Positions 7,961 through 16,074 of a stretch of DNA of 64,000 nt are shown in pieces; the stretch's first letter is position 1, and each line of letters opens with the position of its first letter. The position numbers and the translations under genes are program-made. Source of the DNA: Bog-532 sp963824545 (GTDB lineage: Bacteria; Actinomycetota; Actinomycetes; Streptosporangiales; Streptosporangiaceae). The stretch is from NCBI GenBank assembly GCA_963824545.1, contig CAWGPP010000006.1:124001-188000 (forward strand), read 5' to 3'. Under the pieces are notes generated by a model. That model was not told the DNA's origin and did no database searches. It worked only from the letters and a program-made list of their open reading frames with translations.

Positions 7961-9379
7961 GTGCGCGATGTCCTGAACGACATCATGAAGTGGTGGGACG
8001 CGGGCGAGACGTTCGGGCTGGCGACGGTGGTCCGCACGTTCCGCAGTGCGCCCCGCGAGCCCGGCGCCGCGCTGGCCGTCTCCACCGACGGCGAGGTGGT
8101 CGGCAGCGTCTCCGGCGGCTGCGTCGAGGGCGCCGTCTACGAGCTGTGCGGCGAGGCCGTCAGCAGCGGCCGGCCGGTCCTGCAGACGTACGGTGTGAGC
8201 GACGACGATGCCTTCGCGGTCGGCCTGACCTGCGGCGGCATCCTCGATGTGTTCGTCGAGCCGGTCAGCCGCGAACTGTTCCCCGGCCTCGGCGACCTGG
8301 CCGCCGCGGTGCAGCGCGAGGAGCCGGTCGCGGTTGCTACGGTGATCAGCGGGCCCGGTGAGGTCGGTGCGCGCCGTGTGATCTATGCGGACGGGATCAC
8401 GTCCGGGACGCTCGGCGCGGGCGACCGGCTGGACGAGGCGGTCGACGACGATGCCCGCGGCATGCTGGCCCAGGGCCAGACCGCCATCCGCCGCTACGGC
8501 ACGCGGGGCGAGCGCCGCCACGACGAGCTGGCCGTTTTCGTCAACTCGTTCGCGCCGCCGCCGCGGATGATGGTGTTCGGCGCGATCGACTTCGCCGCGG
8601 CCGTGGCCCGGGTCGGGAAGTTCCTCGGCTACCGCGTGACGGTGTGCGACGCACGGGGCGTCTTCGCCACCACGGCGCGGTTCCGCGACGCGGATGAGGT
8701 CATCGTGGAATGGCCGCACCGTTATCTGGCCGACGCGGACGTCGACGAGCGCACCGTGATCTGCGTGCTGACGCATGATCCCAAGTTCGACGTGCCGCTG
8801 CTGGAGGTCGCGCTGCGCACCCCGGCCGGCTACATCGGCGCGATGGGCAGCCGCCGGACCCACGAGGACCGGCTGGCCCGCCTCCGTGAGGCCGGCCTCA
8901 CCGACGCGGAACTGTCCCGGCTGCGCTCCCCGATCGGCCTGGACCTGGGGGCCCGGACCCCCGAGGAGACCGCCGTCTCCATTGCCGCCGAGCTGATCCA
9001 GCTCCGCTGGGGCGGCTCAGGCCGGCCTCTCACCAGCACTGACGGCCGTATCCACCCGATCACCGCCGCCCGCGAGTTAACGCGGCAGCTCCGCGGCCAG
9101 GATCTCTCGCCGGGTTCCATAGGCCCGATGAGTCCCACCTGCCTCTTGCGGGCCACCAGATCCGCGTCCCCGGGCCCGCGGGCATCGCCAGGCCCCGCGC
9201 GTCCATCGGCTCCGCGTCCCCGGGCCCGCGTGTACCGCCAGGCCCCGCGCGTCCATCGGCTCCGCGTCCCCGGGCCCGCGTGGACAACCGCCAGGCTCCG
9301 CGTCCCGCCAGACCAGGGGCGCGGAGCGGTCAGTCTTTCCGGCCGGAGACGGCGAGCGTCGCCCCGATGCCGATCATGA
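7961..9379 (+). CDS. XdhC/CoxI-family protein (molybdo-hydroxylase maturation) with read-through tail
   Basis: The N-terminal XdhC domain has SGGCVEGAVYELC (51-63) and LTCGGILDVFVEP. The second, Rossmann-like XdhC domain begins near 205 (PPPRMMVFGAIDFAAAVARV) and includes IGAMGSRRTHEDRLARL. Family members deliver sulfurated Mo cofactor to xanthine-dehydrogenase-type enzymes. Homology ends near residue 365 (about 9058). The remaining roughly 105 residues are low-complexity Arg/Pro sequence encoded by a 50-bp repeat and overlap the end of the convergent LysE gene, so a normal stop seems to have been lost. The GTG start has GAGG upstream. An inverted repeat GTAGC-N6-GCTAC at 7923-7938 lies in its promoter region. 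Confidence 0.85.
   Translation: MRDVLNDIMKWWDAGETFGLATVVRTFRSAPREPGAALAVSTDGEVVGSVSGGCVEGAVYELCGEAVSSGRPVLQTYGVSDDDAFAVGLTCGGILDVFVEPVSRELFPGLGDLAAAVQREEPVAVATVISGPGEVGARRVIYADGITSGTLGAGDRLDEAVDDDARGMLAQGQTAIRRYGTRGERRHDELAVFVNSFAPPPRMMVFGAIDFAAAVARVGKFLGYRVTVCDARGVFATTARFRDADEVIVEWPHRYLADADVDERTVICVLTHDPKFDVPLLEVALRTPAGYIGAMGSRRTHEDRLARLREAGLTDAELSRLRSPIGLDLGARTPEETAVSIAAELIQLRWGGSGRPLTSTDGRIHPITAARELTRQLRGQDLSPGSIGPMSPTCLLRATRSASPGPRASPGPARPSAPRPRARVYRQAPRVHRLRVPGPAWTTARLRVPPDQGRGAVSLSGRRRRASPRCRS
9161..9300. repeat. 50-bp tandem repeat, about 2.7 copies
   Basis: The string TCCGCGTCCCCGGGCCCGCG recurs exactly at 9161, 9211 and 9261, giving a 50-base period. The intervening block CCAGGCCCCGCGCGTCCATC is identical in copies one and two and decays in the third. 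Fifty is not a multiple of three, so each copy changes reading frame. This argues that the array is intergenic in origin and only secondarily read as the XdhC tail. Confidence 0.85.
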
Positions 9380-9968
9380 CCAGGCCGCCCGTCCCGCCGA
9401 TCAGCTCCAGCCGCCGCGGCGACCGCCCGAACCACGCTCGCGCCGACCCCGCGGCCATCGCCCACGCGCTGTCGGACAGCAACGCCACGCCCGCGAACAC
9501 CGCGCCCAGCAACAGCAGTTGCTGCGGGATGTGCCCGGCCTGCCGGTCGACGAACTGCGGCAGCACGGCGGCGAAGAACACGATCGCCTTCGGGTTGCCG
9601 ATGCCGACGATGAATCCGTCACTCATGAGGCGCGCGAGGCTCTTGTTCTCCATCCGCGACCCCAGCGCCTCCGCGAGCCGCCGCCGGTGCCGGATCGCCT
9701 GAACGCCGAGGTAGACGAGGTAAGCCGCGCCGCCCAGTTTGATGATCGTGAACACCATCACCGACCGCTCGACCAGCGCCCCGATCCCGAACGCCACCGC
9801 GATCACCTGGACATATACCCCCAGGGTGTTCCCGGCCACGGTGGCCACTCCCGCCGTCCGCCCCAGCGCGAGCGCCCGGCTCACCGTGAACAGCACGCTC
9901 GGTCCCGGCACGACGATCAGCGCGAACGCGGTCAGCGTGAAGGCCAGCAGATGCGTCGTCGGAAGCAC
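9330..9968 (-). CDS. LysE/RhtB-family amino-acid exporter
   Basis: A 212-residue inner-membrane protein with five to six hydrophobic segments (about 6-28, 40-65, 70-90, 112-135, 147-168, 188-207). It carries the family signature VPGPSVLFTVSRALALG near 20-36 and GIGNPKAIVFFAAVLPQF near 121-138. The family exports basic or neutral amino acids and homoserine lactone-type compounds; the substrate here is unknown. It is convergent with the xdhC-like gene, whose extended reading frame overlaps its last 50 bases. It sits between two molybdo-enzyme maturation genes without an obvious functional link. Confidence 0.9.
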   Translation of the reverse strand: MLPTTHLLAFTLTAFALIVVPGPSVLFTVSRALALGRTAGVATVAGNTLGVYVQVIAVAFGIGALVERSVMVFTIIKLGGAAYLVYLGVQAIRHRRRLAEALGSRMENKSLARLMSDGFIVGIGNPKAIVFFAAVLPQFVDRQAGHIPQQLLLLGAVFAGVALLSDSAWAMAAGSARAWFGRSPRRLELIGGTGGLVMIGIGATLAVSGRKD

Positions 9969-10043
9969 ACCGCGAGCGTAGCCCGGCCATGAATCCCGGC
10001 GCCATCACATATCAGACCCTGGGCTGTCGGTAGCCTTGATCGT

Positions 10044-10649
10044 ATGCAGGCGCGTGTGGCCGGGGTGTTGCTGGCTGCGGGGGAGGGCAGTCGGCTGGGC
10101 CGGCCGAAGGCGCTGGTCGAGGTCGGTGGGCGGCGGCTGGCTGATCGGGGGGTGGCGCTGCTGCGGGCCGGGGGGGCGGGGCCGGTGGTGCTGGTGGCCG
10201 GGGCGGCGGCGGTGGCGGTGCCCGGGGCGGTGGTGGTGGATAACCCGGCCTGGGCCACGGGGATGGGCTCGTCGCTGGCGGCCGGGCTGGCGGCGGTGCG
10301 CGCGCTGCCGGGGGAGGCCTGCGGTGCCGCGGTGATCGCGCTGGCCGACCAGCCGCTGGCCGGCCCGGGGTCGGTGCGGCGGCTGATCGCCGCGCACCGC
10401 GCCGGGGCGGGGATCGCGGTGGCCGCCTACGGCGGGCGGCCGCGCAATCCGGTGCTGATCGCCCGCGCGCACTGGGATGAGGTGCTGGCCATGGCGCGCG
10501 GGGACGCGGGCGCCCGCCCGTTCCTGCGCGCCCACGCTGAGCTGCTCACGCTGGTCGAGTGCGGCGACACCGGCCGCCCCGACGATATCGATTCGCCCGA
10601 GGACCTCGCGCGCGTCGCGAAGGTCCTGGCCCAGGAAGACGGGGCCTGA
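10044..10649 (+). CDS. MobA-like NTP transferase (MocA-type)
   Basis: A 201-residue nucleotidyltransferase. It has the N-terminal signature LLAAGEGSRLGRPKAL (9-24) and a conserved metal-binding aspartate in ALADQPL near 100. MocA-type proteins attach CMP or GMP to molybdopterin. The XdhC-family gene 0.7 kb upstream supports a role in Mo-cofactor dinucleotide formation for a molybdenum hydroxylase whose structural genes are not in the window. MobA-type transferases for other substrates cannot be excluded. The gene is extremely GC-rich even for this window, with runs of G and C. Confidence 0.85.
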   Translation: MQARVAGVLLAAGEGSRLGRPKALVEVGGRRLADRGVALLRAGGAGPVVLVAGAAAVAVPGAVVVDNPAWATGMGSSLAAGLAAVRALPGEACGAAVIALADQPLAGPGSVRRLIAAHRAGAGIAVAAYGGRPRNPVLIARAHWDEVLAMARGDAGARPFLRAHAELLTLVECGDTGRPDDIDSPEDLARVAKVLAQEDGA

Positions 10650-10693
10650 CGCAGCGGAGTTCGTGTCCGGGCTGCGGCCGGGTGTTGGTTTGT

Positions 10694-11551
10694 TCACTCC
10701 GTTATGCGGCGCCGGAAGAAGTATGAGGCCAGCGGGGCGGCGATGGCCAGGATGAGCGCTGACCAGATGAGGCCTGCTTCGACCGGATGCTGCATGGGCC
10801 AGGCGTGGATGGCAGCGGACGGGTTCGGGTTACCCCAGAGCTGGCGTGCCCCGGCCGTTACCGCGCTTACGGGGTTCCAGTCGGCTACGGCCTGCAGCCA
10901 TCCGGGCATGTGCTGTGTGGGAACCATGGCGTTGGAGACGAAGGCCAGCGGGAAGAGCACGATGAAACCGAACGACGCGGCCGATTCCGGGCTCTTGCTG
11001 TTGAGGCCCACGCAGGCAGCGATCCAGGACAGCGAGTAGGCAAAAAAGAGCACAAGCGCGAAGCCCCCGATGACCGGGCCGACGCCGGCGTCCGGCCGCC
11101 AGCCGACGGCCAGGCCGGTCACGGCGACGATGAGGGCGCAGATACACGACGTCATCAGATCGGCGAAGGACCGGCCGACGAGGACCGCGGCCTGCCACAT
11201 CGGCAGGGCGCGGAAGCGGTCGATGATGCCGCCGTGCAGGTCAGTGCTCAGCCCGACCGCGGTCCCCATGGTCGAGGTGACGAGGTTCAGGGCGAGCAGA
11301 CCGGCCAGCGCGAAATCCTTGTAGCTGCCGTGCGGGATGGGAATGCCGCCGCCGAAGATGTAGACAAACAGCACCGTGAACAAAACAGGCTGAATGGTGA
11401 CGTCCGAGAGCTGCATTGGCTCTCGGGAGATGTGCACCAGGTTGCGCCGGGTCATGCCCCATACATTGCGGAGGCGGCCCAGCAAAGCGGCCGAGACCTT
11501 ACCGGGGATGCCGGTCCCGGCCGGGCCCGGCCGGAGCGTGGTCGTCGTCAC
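10694..11551 (-). CDS. ABC-2 type transporter permease (DrrB-like)
   Basis: A 285-residue integral membrane subunit with six predicted transmembrane helices (about 52-72, 82-100, 130-150, 160-182, 190-210, 255-277). It has the ABC-2 conserved stretch DLHGGIIDRFRALPM before the third helix. It would form the export channel for the ATPase encoded immediately upstream; the genes overlap by four bases (GTG start within the ATPase stop, GTGA). Substrates of DrrAB-type pumps are usually hydrophobic antibiotics or lipids; nothing here fixes the substrate. Confidence 0.92.
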   Translation of the reverse strand: MTTTTLRPGPAGTGIPGKVSAALLGRLRNVWGMTRRNLVHISREPMQLSDVTIQPVLFTVLFVYIFGGGIPIPHGSYKDFALAGLLALNLVTSTMGTAVGLSTDLHGGIIDRFRALPMWQAAVLVGRSFADLMTSCICALIVAVTGLAVGWRPDAGVGPVIGGFALVLFFAYSLSWIAACVGLNSKSPESAASFGFIVLFPLAFVSNAMVPTQHMPGWLQAVADWNPVSAVTAGARQLWGNPNPSAAIHAWPMQHPVEAGLIWSALILAIAAPLASYFFRRRITE

Positions 11552-12564
11552 GCGCCCGCTCCTTCCATCTCGGGCCGCGCGCCTTCACGGCCGGCGGCAC
11601 CGTTGCCGGGGTGGTCGTCCTCGGGGCCGAGGTGGTCCCCGGTAAGGGAGAAGAACACATCGTCAAGCGATGGCTGGCGGACCTCAACGTTGTCCACCAG
11701 CACCCCGGCCGCGTCCAGTGTGCGCACCACTGAGGTCGCCAGCCCGGGGGCGCTGTCCACGCCGGCGCTCAGGCGCCGGCCGTCATCGCTGACCTGCACG
11801 GGGCCGGCGGTCAGTGATCTGATCGCTTCGGCCGCGCCGGGATAGCGGGCGGCGAGAGTCACCTCAAGGCGCGCGCTGCGGCTCGCCTCCTTCAGCTCCT
11901 GGGGTGTGCCGTTCGCGATCACCCGGCCGCGGTCGATGACCACGATCCGATCAGCCAGGGCATCGGCCTCATCGAGGTACTGGGTGGTGAGCAGCACGGT
12001 GACACCGTCGGCGGTCAGCTCGCGGACGGCCCCCCAAACTCGCTGACGGCTGACTGGATCGAGCCCGGTTGTGGGCTCGTCAAGGAACAGGACGGGCGGG
12101 CGGGTCATCAGGGCGGCCGCCAGGTCCAGCCGCCGGCGCATGCCACCTGAGTAGCCCTTCAGCATCCGGTCGCTGGCGTCGGTCAGCTCAAACTGGGCCA
12201 GTAGTCCGGCCGCGCGCTGCCGGGATGCCGTACGGCCCATGCCGCTCAGCTCTCCGATCAGGACCAGGTTCTGCCGTCCGGTGAGCAGCCCGTCCAAGGT
12301 GGCGTCTTGTGCCGCCACCCCGATGTGGCACCGTACTTCTGCCGGGTGCTCGACGACATCGACCCCGGCCACCGTCGCCCGGCCGGCATCGGGCACAGCC
12401 AGGGTCGTCAGGATCCGCACCGCGGTCGTCTTCCCCGCACCGTTTGGCCCGAGCAGGCCCAGGATGCTTCCGCCTGGCACCGAGAAGTCCACGCCAGCCA
12501 GCGCCTGGGTCTCGCCGTAGCGCTTGGCCAGATCTTCGGCCTCGATCATCACGTCGTTCGGCAT
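11548..12564 (-). CDS. ABC transporter ATP-binding protein (DrrA-like)
   Basis: A 338-residue ATPase powering the adjacent permease. Walker A is GPNGAGKT (39-46), the signature is YSGGMRRR near 138, Walker B is VLFLDEPTTGLDP near 158, and the switch region is LLTTQYLDEAD. A Gln replaces the usual switch His, as is typical of the DrrA branch. A C-terminal accessory domain of about 110 residues follows, ending in an acidic/Gly-rich tail. The gene is divergent from a TetR regulator and its promoter overlaps one of two palindromes, so it is probably induced when the regulator binds the exported compound. Confidence 0.94.
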   Translation of the reverse strand: MPNDVMIEAEDLAKRYGETQALAGVDFSVPGGSILGLLGPNGAGKTTAVRILTTLAVPDAGRATVAGVDVVEHPAEVRCHIGVAAQDATLDGLLTGRQNLVLIGELSGMGRTASRQRAAGLLAQFELTDASDRMLKGYSGGMRRRLDLAAALMTRPPVLFLDEPTTGLDPVSRQRVWGAVRELTADGVTVLLTTQYLDEADALADRIVVIDRGRVIANGTPQELKEASRSARLEVTLAARYPGAAEAIRSLTAGPVQVSDDGRRLSAGVDSAPGLATSVVRTLDAAGVLVDNVEVRQPSLDDVFFSLTGDHLGPEDDHPGNGAAGREGARPEMEGAGA

Positions 12565-12573
12565 AACTGCGTC

Positions 12574-12639
12574 CTAACCGGTCGGCTAGTAAGATGCTCA
12601 CTGGTGGTAGGGTAGGTGCAATACTTACCGGCCGTCAAG
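12574..12639. promoter_or_regulatory. Divergent promoter region with two TetR-type operators
   Basis: Two 16-bp imperfect palindromes, CTAACCGGTCGGCTAG (12574-12589) and CTTACCGGCCGTCAAG (12624-12639), each match their own reverse complement at 12 of 16 positions and resemble each other. Their centres are 50 bases apart. On the minus strand a promoter can be read with -35 TTGACG (12638-12633), an 18-base spacer and -10 TACCCT (12614-12609). The -35 lies inside the second palindrome, so bound repressor would block the exporter genes. The layout predicts autoregulation of the TetR gene. Confidence 0.65.
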
Positions 12640-12670
12640 TAGATGATTGGGCACCGACGGGGAGGGTGAC

Positions 12671-13318
12671 GTGACAGGAACCGCTGCCGCTGAGGACGGC
12701 CCGGCGGGCCCCCCCGGCGGCCCGGACTTGCGGAAGGCGAAGCGCGTCTCTGATCAGCCGCCGGAGGCGGGCTCAACCCGGGAGCGCATCCTGGATGTGG
12801 CCCTCGACCTGTTCATCGAGAAGGGCTTCGACGGGACCTCACTGCGGGAGATAGCCGAGAGGCTTGGCTTCACCAAGGCGGCGCTCTACTACCACTACGC
12901 GTCCAAGGATGACATTCTTATGGCGCTGCACATGCGCCTGCATGACGTCGGCCGGGACGGCATGAAGCACCTCACCGATGGACCTGTCAGCCTGGTGGCG
13001 TGGGAATCCCTGGTCGATACGGTGCTCGGCCAGATGCTCGCCCAGCGCAAGCTCTATCTGATGCACGAGCGCAACCAGGCGGCCCTGGAAAAGCTGCATC
13101 GCAAGGATCACGACGCCGAACACGAAGACCTTCAGCAGAGATTCCGCCAGATGCTCGCCGACCCCGCTATCCCGCTTCGCGACCGGGTCAAGATGGCCGC
13201 CTCGTTCGGTGCCATATTCTCCGTGCTCTTCATGGCCGGTGACGCGTTCGAGGGCACAACCACTCAAGAGCTAGGCGAACTGCTCCGCCAGACGATCCAC
13301 GACATACTCGCGGCGTAA
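12671..13318 (+). CDS. TetR-family transcriptional regulator
   Basis: A 215-residue repressor. The N-terminal helix-turn-helix is STRERILDVALDLFIEKGF followed by TSLREIAERLGFTKAALYYH and YASKDDIL, near residues 35-80. The C-terminal two thirds is a ligand-binding helical domain. The GTG at 12671 is preferred because GGGGAGGG lies seven bases upstream; a TTG at 12647 in frame has no such signal. It is divergent from the ABC exporter operon and most likely represses it and itself through the palindromes at 12574-12639. Confidence 0.9.
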   Translation: MTGTAAAEDGPAGPPGGPDLRKAKRVSDQPPEAGSTRERILDVALDLFIEKGFDGTSLREIAERLGFTKAALYYHYASKDDILMALHMRLHDVGRDGMKHLTDGPVSLVAWESLVDTVLGQMLAQRKLYLMHERNQAALEKLHRKDHDAEHEDLQQRFRQMLADPAIPLRDRVKMAASFGAIFSVLFMAGDAFEGTTTQELGELLRQTIHDILAA

Positions 13319-13349
13319 GGACAGCTGGCCTCGCGCTCTGCCGCTGGAT

Positions 13350-13949
13350 TCAGGGGCGCTGGAGGTCCTCGAACGTCACAGTGAGGCGAAGTGGCTCATC
13401 CAGTATCAGCGCCCGGCGGTGCACGGCGTGCGCGACGTACCGGCGGCCAGACCAGTCGAGGCGGTACTCCTCGATCTCGCTAATTCGCGCCCAGTCCTTG
13501 TCGAAATGGATGACCAGATATCCGGGAACCCCAGCGGCGGCGTACTGGAGACGCTTGGCCGTGGTGTCGGTCTCGAAGGTCGCCTCCGAGGTCACCTCGA
13601 CGATGAGCTGGATGTGATCCCTTACGCTGTTCACGTCATAGGGGTCACAATCGCGGACGATGACGTCGGGGTAGCGGACGTTGAGCCTGCGATCGGCCTG
13701 CGAACCGGCGGTGTCCGCGAATCTCACCGCGACGTCCGAGCTGATCCTGAAGCATGGGCCCTCGACCGGACGGGCATTCTCCAGAGCCGCGGCCAGCCAC
13801 CGCACCACCAGGTCGTGCAGCTCCGACTGGGCCATATTGCGGACCACGAGCCCGTCAACGACCTCGATATCGCCATGGGCGTCCGGCGGCGCAGCGAGAA
13901 ACTGCTCGGCTTCCAGCCGCGTCTCCTGCTCGGGCACTCGCATGCTCAC
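13350..13949 (-). CDS. Uma2-family (DUF820) PD-(D/E)XK nuclease-fold protein
   Basis: A 199-residue protein of a family expanded in cyanobacteria and actinobacteria. It has the restriction-endonuclease-like core YPDVIVRDC near 93-101 followed by LIVEVTSEAT near 114-123 and a late beta/alpha segment GVPGYLVIHFDK. The biological role of the family is not established. Start choice is open: GTG at 13949 or ATG at 13943, neither with a clear ribosome binding site. It is convergent with the TetR gene and opens a run of accessory genes and fragments to about 16 kb. Confidence 0.85.
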   Translation of the reverse strand: MSMRVPEQETRLEAEQFLAAPPDAHGDIEVVDGLVVRNMAQSELHDLVVRWLAAALENARPVEGPCFRISSDVAVRFADTAGSQADRRLNVRYPDVIVRDCDPYDVNSVRDHIQLIVEVTSEATFETDTTAKRLQYAAAGVPGYLVIHFDKDWARISEIEEYRLDWSGRRYVAHAVHRRALILDEPLRLTVTFEDLQRP

Positions 13950-14110
13950 ACAGCCATGCTGTCATATCTCAGCGCGTTCCTGGTTCGAGCAGCTGTGATC
14001 GGCACGTGAGCCCCATGACCTGGGCAGCACCAGACTCTGGGATCAGCGCCGCGGAGGTTTTCTCGCGGCCGCATGTGCGCGGGCCTCGTGGAATACGTGG
14101 TCCTGGCGGA

Positions 14111-14311
14111 TCAGGCGTTGTCGAACGAGTTCGGCGGCTGGCCGCCGAAGTACGCCGCGATGTCAACGTCCGAATCGGGCCGGTATTGCCCAGAGGCGCG
14201 ACTGCCATGCAGGCAGGCGAACCGTGCCCCGGCGTTCTTGAGCACGGCAGCGGACTCCGCTATCACCTCTGCTGCCCTGGCTTCATCCACCTCACCAGTC
14301 TGGCAGATCAT
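14111..14311 (-). pseudogene. Truncated MNT-type nucleotidyltransferase (minimal NTase domain)
   Basis: From the ATG at 14311 the frame encodes 66 residues. It includes the nucleotidyltransferase core LHGSRASGQYRPDSDVDIAAYF with the G-S and D-x-D metal-binding residues. Intact MntA/MNT-domain proteins continue for another 40-80 residues, but here a stop follows PPNSFDNA. The bases just downstream, in another frame, read RLIRQDHVFHEARAHAAARK, which could be part of the lost tail. It is therefore probably a broken antitoxin-type NTase from a HepT/MntA-like module, though a very short functional protein cannot be excluded. Confidence 0.5.
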
Positions 14312-14442
14312 CGGGTTGCTTGATTGCTGGCGGCCGTCCAAGTGGCCGGCAACCGAGTCCAGGCAGTGGCGCGGTTTCGCCGACCACGCCACGGGTGGCA
14401 TGCCACAAAACCTTGGTGCTAGGACAGCACCTAAACGGCATT

Positions 14443-14943
14443 TCACCAGTTCATCGGCCTATCTGAGAATGCGGCCTGGATCCACCGGGGTTGCGATAAC
14501 GACACAGGTTGTCCTGTCTGCCCTGTCCCCGGGCGCACCACGGTAATGTCCGTCGCCGCGAAGTCGTTGCCCGTGCATAGCACGGGATGCCCGGTCCGGT
14601 CGGCAAGCGCATACGTGAAGCAGTCGCCGAGATTGAGCCCGGCCGGATGCCGCCCCTTTCCATATCGCCGCCAGCCGCTCATCGCACGGTCGGCCAGGTC
14701 AGCATCCACGGGCACAATGTCCACCTTGGCGTCGCGGAGAAACCGGTCGACAACATCCTGCCCGGCAGGCCACAGCCGAGCCTCGATGACGATCCCCAGC
14801 TCGACCCGTATGGCCGCCGGCATCAGCCGGACGAGGGCATCTTCAAGATGGGCGGCAAGCTCGTCGCTGCCGGGCTCGGCGAGGATGACCGCTACGGCCG
14901 CCGACGTATCGACGACCAGGCTGCTACACGTTTGCTGTGTCAA
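14443..14943 (-). CDS. vapC: PIN-domain ribonuclease toxin (VapC)
   Basis: A 166-residue PIN-domain protein expected to cleave RNA. Conserved acids are visible: Asp in VVDTSAAVAV (about 12), Glu in RVELGIV (about 48), Asp in LNLGDCFTYALA (about 106) and Asp in CTGNDFAATD (about 125). The start is a TTG whose TTGA overlaps the stop of the upstream antitoxin gene, the usual coupling of vapBC pairs. About 25 residues after the PIN fold (SLSQPRWIQAAFSDRPMNW) are an unusual extension. Confidence 0.9.
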   Translation of the reverse strand: MTQQTCSSLVVDTSAAVAVILAEPGSDELAAHLEDALVRLMPAAIRVELGIVIEARLWPAGQDVVDRFLRDAKVDIVPVDADLADRAMSGWRRYGKGRHPAGLNLGDCFTYALADRTGHPVLCTGNDFAATDITVVRPGTGQTGQPVSLSQPRWIQAAFSDRPMNW

Positions 14944-15191
14944 CCCGGCAAGCCAGCGTCGCCGTAGCCGATGATCTCCTCCGGCGTCCGGTCATCGGCC
15001 ACCCGCAGGGCCGCAACATCGGCCGCCAGCCGCGCCAGCCGCGTTCTCATGCTGGCCGCGTGCTTAGCGTGCTCACGATCGAGCCGTTCCCTGAGCGCAG
15101 TTTCGACGGCATCGGTCAACGTCTCACCGGTCTCGGCCGCCAGTTCCCTGGCCAGCCGGTCGGCTTCGTCGCTCTTGATACTCAATGCCAT
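14940..15191 (-). CDS. vapB: VapB-type antitoxin
   Basis: An 83-residue protein starting MALSIKSDEADRLARELA, with the pattern of the type II antitoxins linked to PIN toxins: an N-terminal short DNA-binding segment (ALSIKSDEAD...TGETLTDAVETAL) and a C-terminal charged tail (RTPEEIIGYGDAGLPG) that would wrap the toxin. The ATG at 15191 is chosen because homology begins there, although the frame is open 12 codons further up. It overlaps vapC by four bases. It is expected to neutralise VapC and repress the pair. Confidence 0.85.
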   Translation of the reverse strand: MALSIKSDEADRLARELAAETGETLTDAVETALRERLDREHAKHAASMRTRLARLAADVAALRVADDRTPEEIIGYGDAGLPG

Positions 15192-15197
15192 GGAAGA

Positions 15198-15223
15198 AGT
15201 ATAGAACAGATAGCAGACTTCTG
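15198..15223 (-). promoter_or_regulatory. Candidate vapBC promoter and operator
   Basis: On the minus strand a TATACT hexamer (15203-15198) lies just ahead of the vapB ATG, a good -10 box. Upstream sits a 10-bp palindrome CAGACTTCTG (15214-15223), where an autoregulating VapB-VapC complex could bind. No convincing -35 is seen. Transcription from this box would give a nearly leaderless vapB message. Confidence 0.3.
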
Positions 15224-15351
15224 CCATGGGCGTTGTAAGCGAACCCGGCCGCGGGAACAGGGGACGGCCAGAACCATGCTGGCCACAGCGTCGGCGCTAA
15301 AGAAGAGGACAGCATCCGCCGGCAGACCTCTACCCGACGGCTGGAAGGACT

Positions 15352-15802
15352 TCATCCTGACTTGGGGTGGTACCTGAGGTAAACAGCGCCGCTTGCGAAC
15401 CGCCGCGTGTCCAGGAGTTCCAGATCCAGGCGGACACCGCTGGGGAGCGCTCGCTTGCCACCTCCGACGACGATGGGAACCAGGAACAGCTGGAGCTCGT
15501 CGACCAGCCCGGCCTTGAAGGCCTGCCCGGCCAGGTCCGCACCCCCCACTGTCATGTCGTGGTCGGCGGCCGACTTCAGTTGCCGGACCATGCCGGGATC
15601 GAAGTTCCGTTTGATCCGTGTCCTGGCGCTCGACACCGATTGGAGTGTCGTTGAGAATACGATCTTGCCGACCGCCTGCCAGGTCCGGATACTCCTCGCG
15701 GAGCTCGTCCCTGAAACGGCGGAAGGCGCCTTTGCCCTGGATGGGCCAGGTCAGCCTGCGCCCGGCACGTTCATCGGCAAGAGTTTCGGCGAAGTCGGCC
15801 AT
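15352..15802 (-). pseudogene. Fused remnants: UPF0158-like N-terminus joined to a dihydrofolate-reductase-family C-terminus
   Basis: The ATG at 15802 starts a frame with GKGAFRRFRDELREEYPDL, the core of UPF0158-type small proteins, which fades after about 42 residues. From about 15690 a different frame reads TWQAVGKIVFSTTLQSVSSA, and continues through DHDMTVGGADLAGQAFKAGL and VPIVVGGGKRALP to a stop at 15352. That is the C-terminal half of a RibD/DHFR-like reductase (YwjB/YyaP type). The N-terminal half with the NADPH-binding start of the reductase is missing. Two unrelated truncated genes appear joined by a deletion. Neither is expected to be functional. Confidence 0.7.
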
Positions 15803-16074
15803 CCCGGTGAGATTGCCTCTTCTTATCGCTTAGGGAGTTGATAAGTAGCCTGGGCTTTTAATCCAGCTATGTGGCGGAATGGTCGCCTGCGCCGGACAAC
15901 GGCAACCGTTAAGTCCTACAACCGGATGGTTACGTCTGCATGCTCCGCTCTGCTGGCACCATCACGTGCAAACAGCGGAAGGCTGGCGGCTGGAGCAACC
16001 CGGGCCCGGCGTCCTGGTCTGGCGCGCCCCCAGCACAGGCAGAACGGATCGACGTATCAGTCCGGGTGCATCCC

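Noticed and set aside
15840..15880. Segment resembling a tRNA-Lys anticodon arm (CTGGGCTTTTAATCCAG)
   Set aside because: A five-pair stem with loop CTTTTAA can be drawn, but there is no D arm, T arm with TTCGA, or acceptor stem around it.
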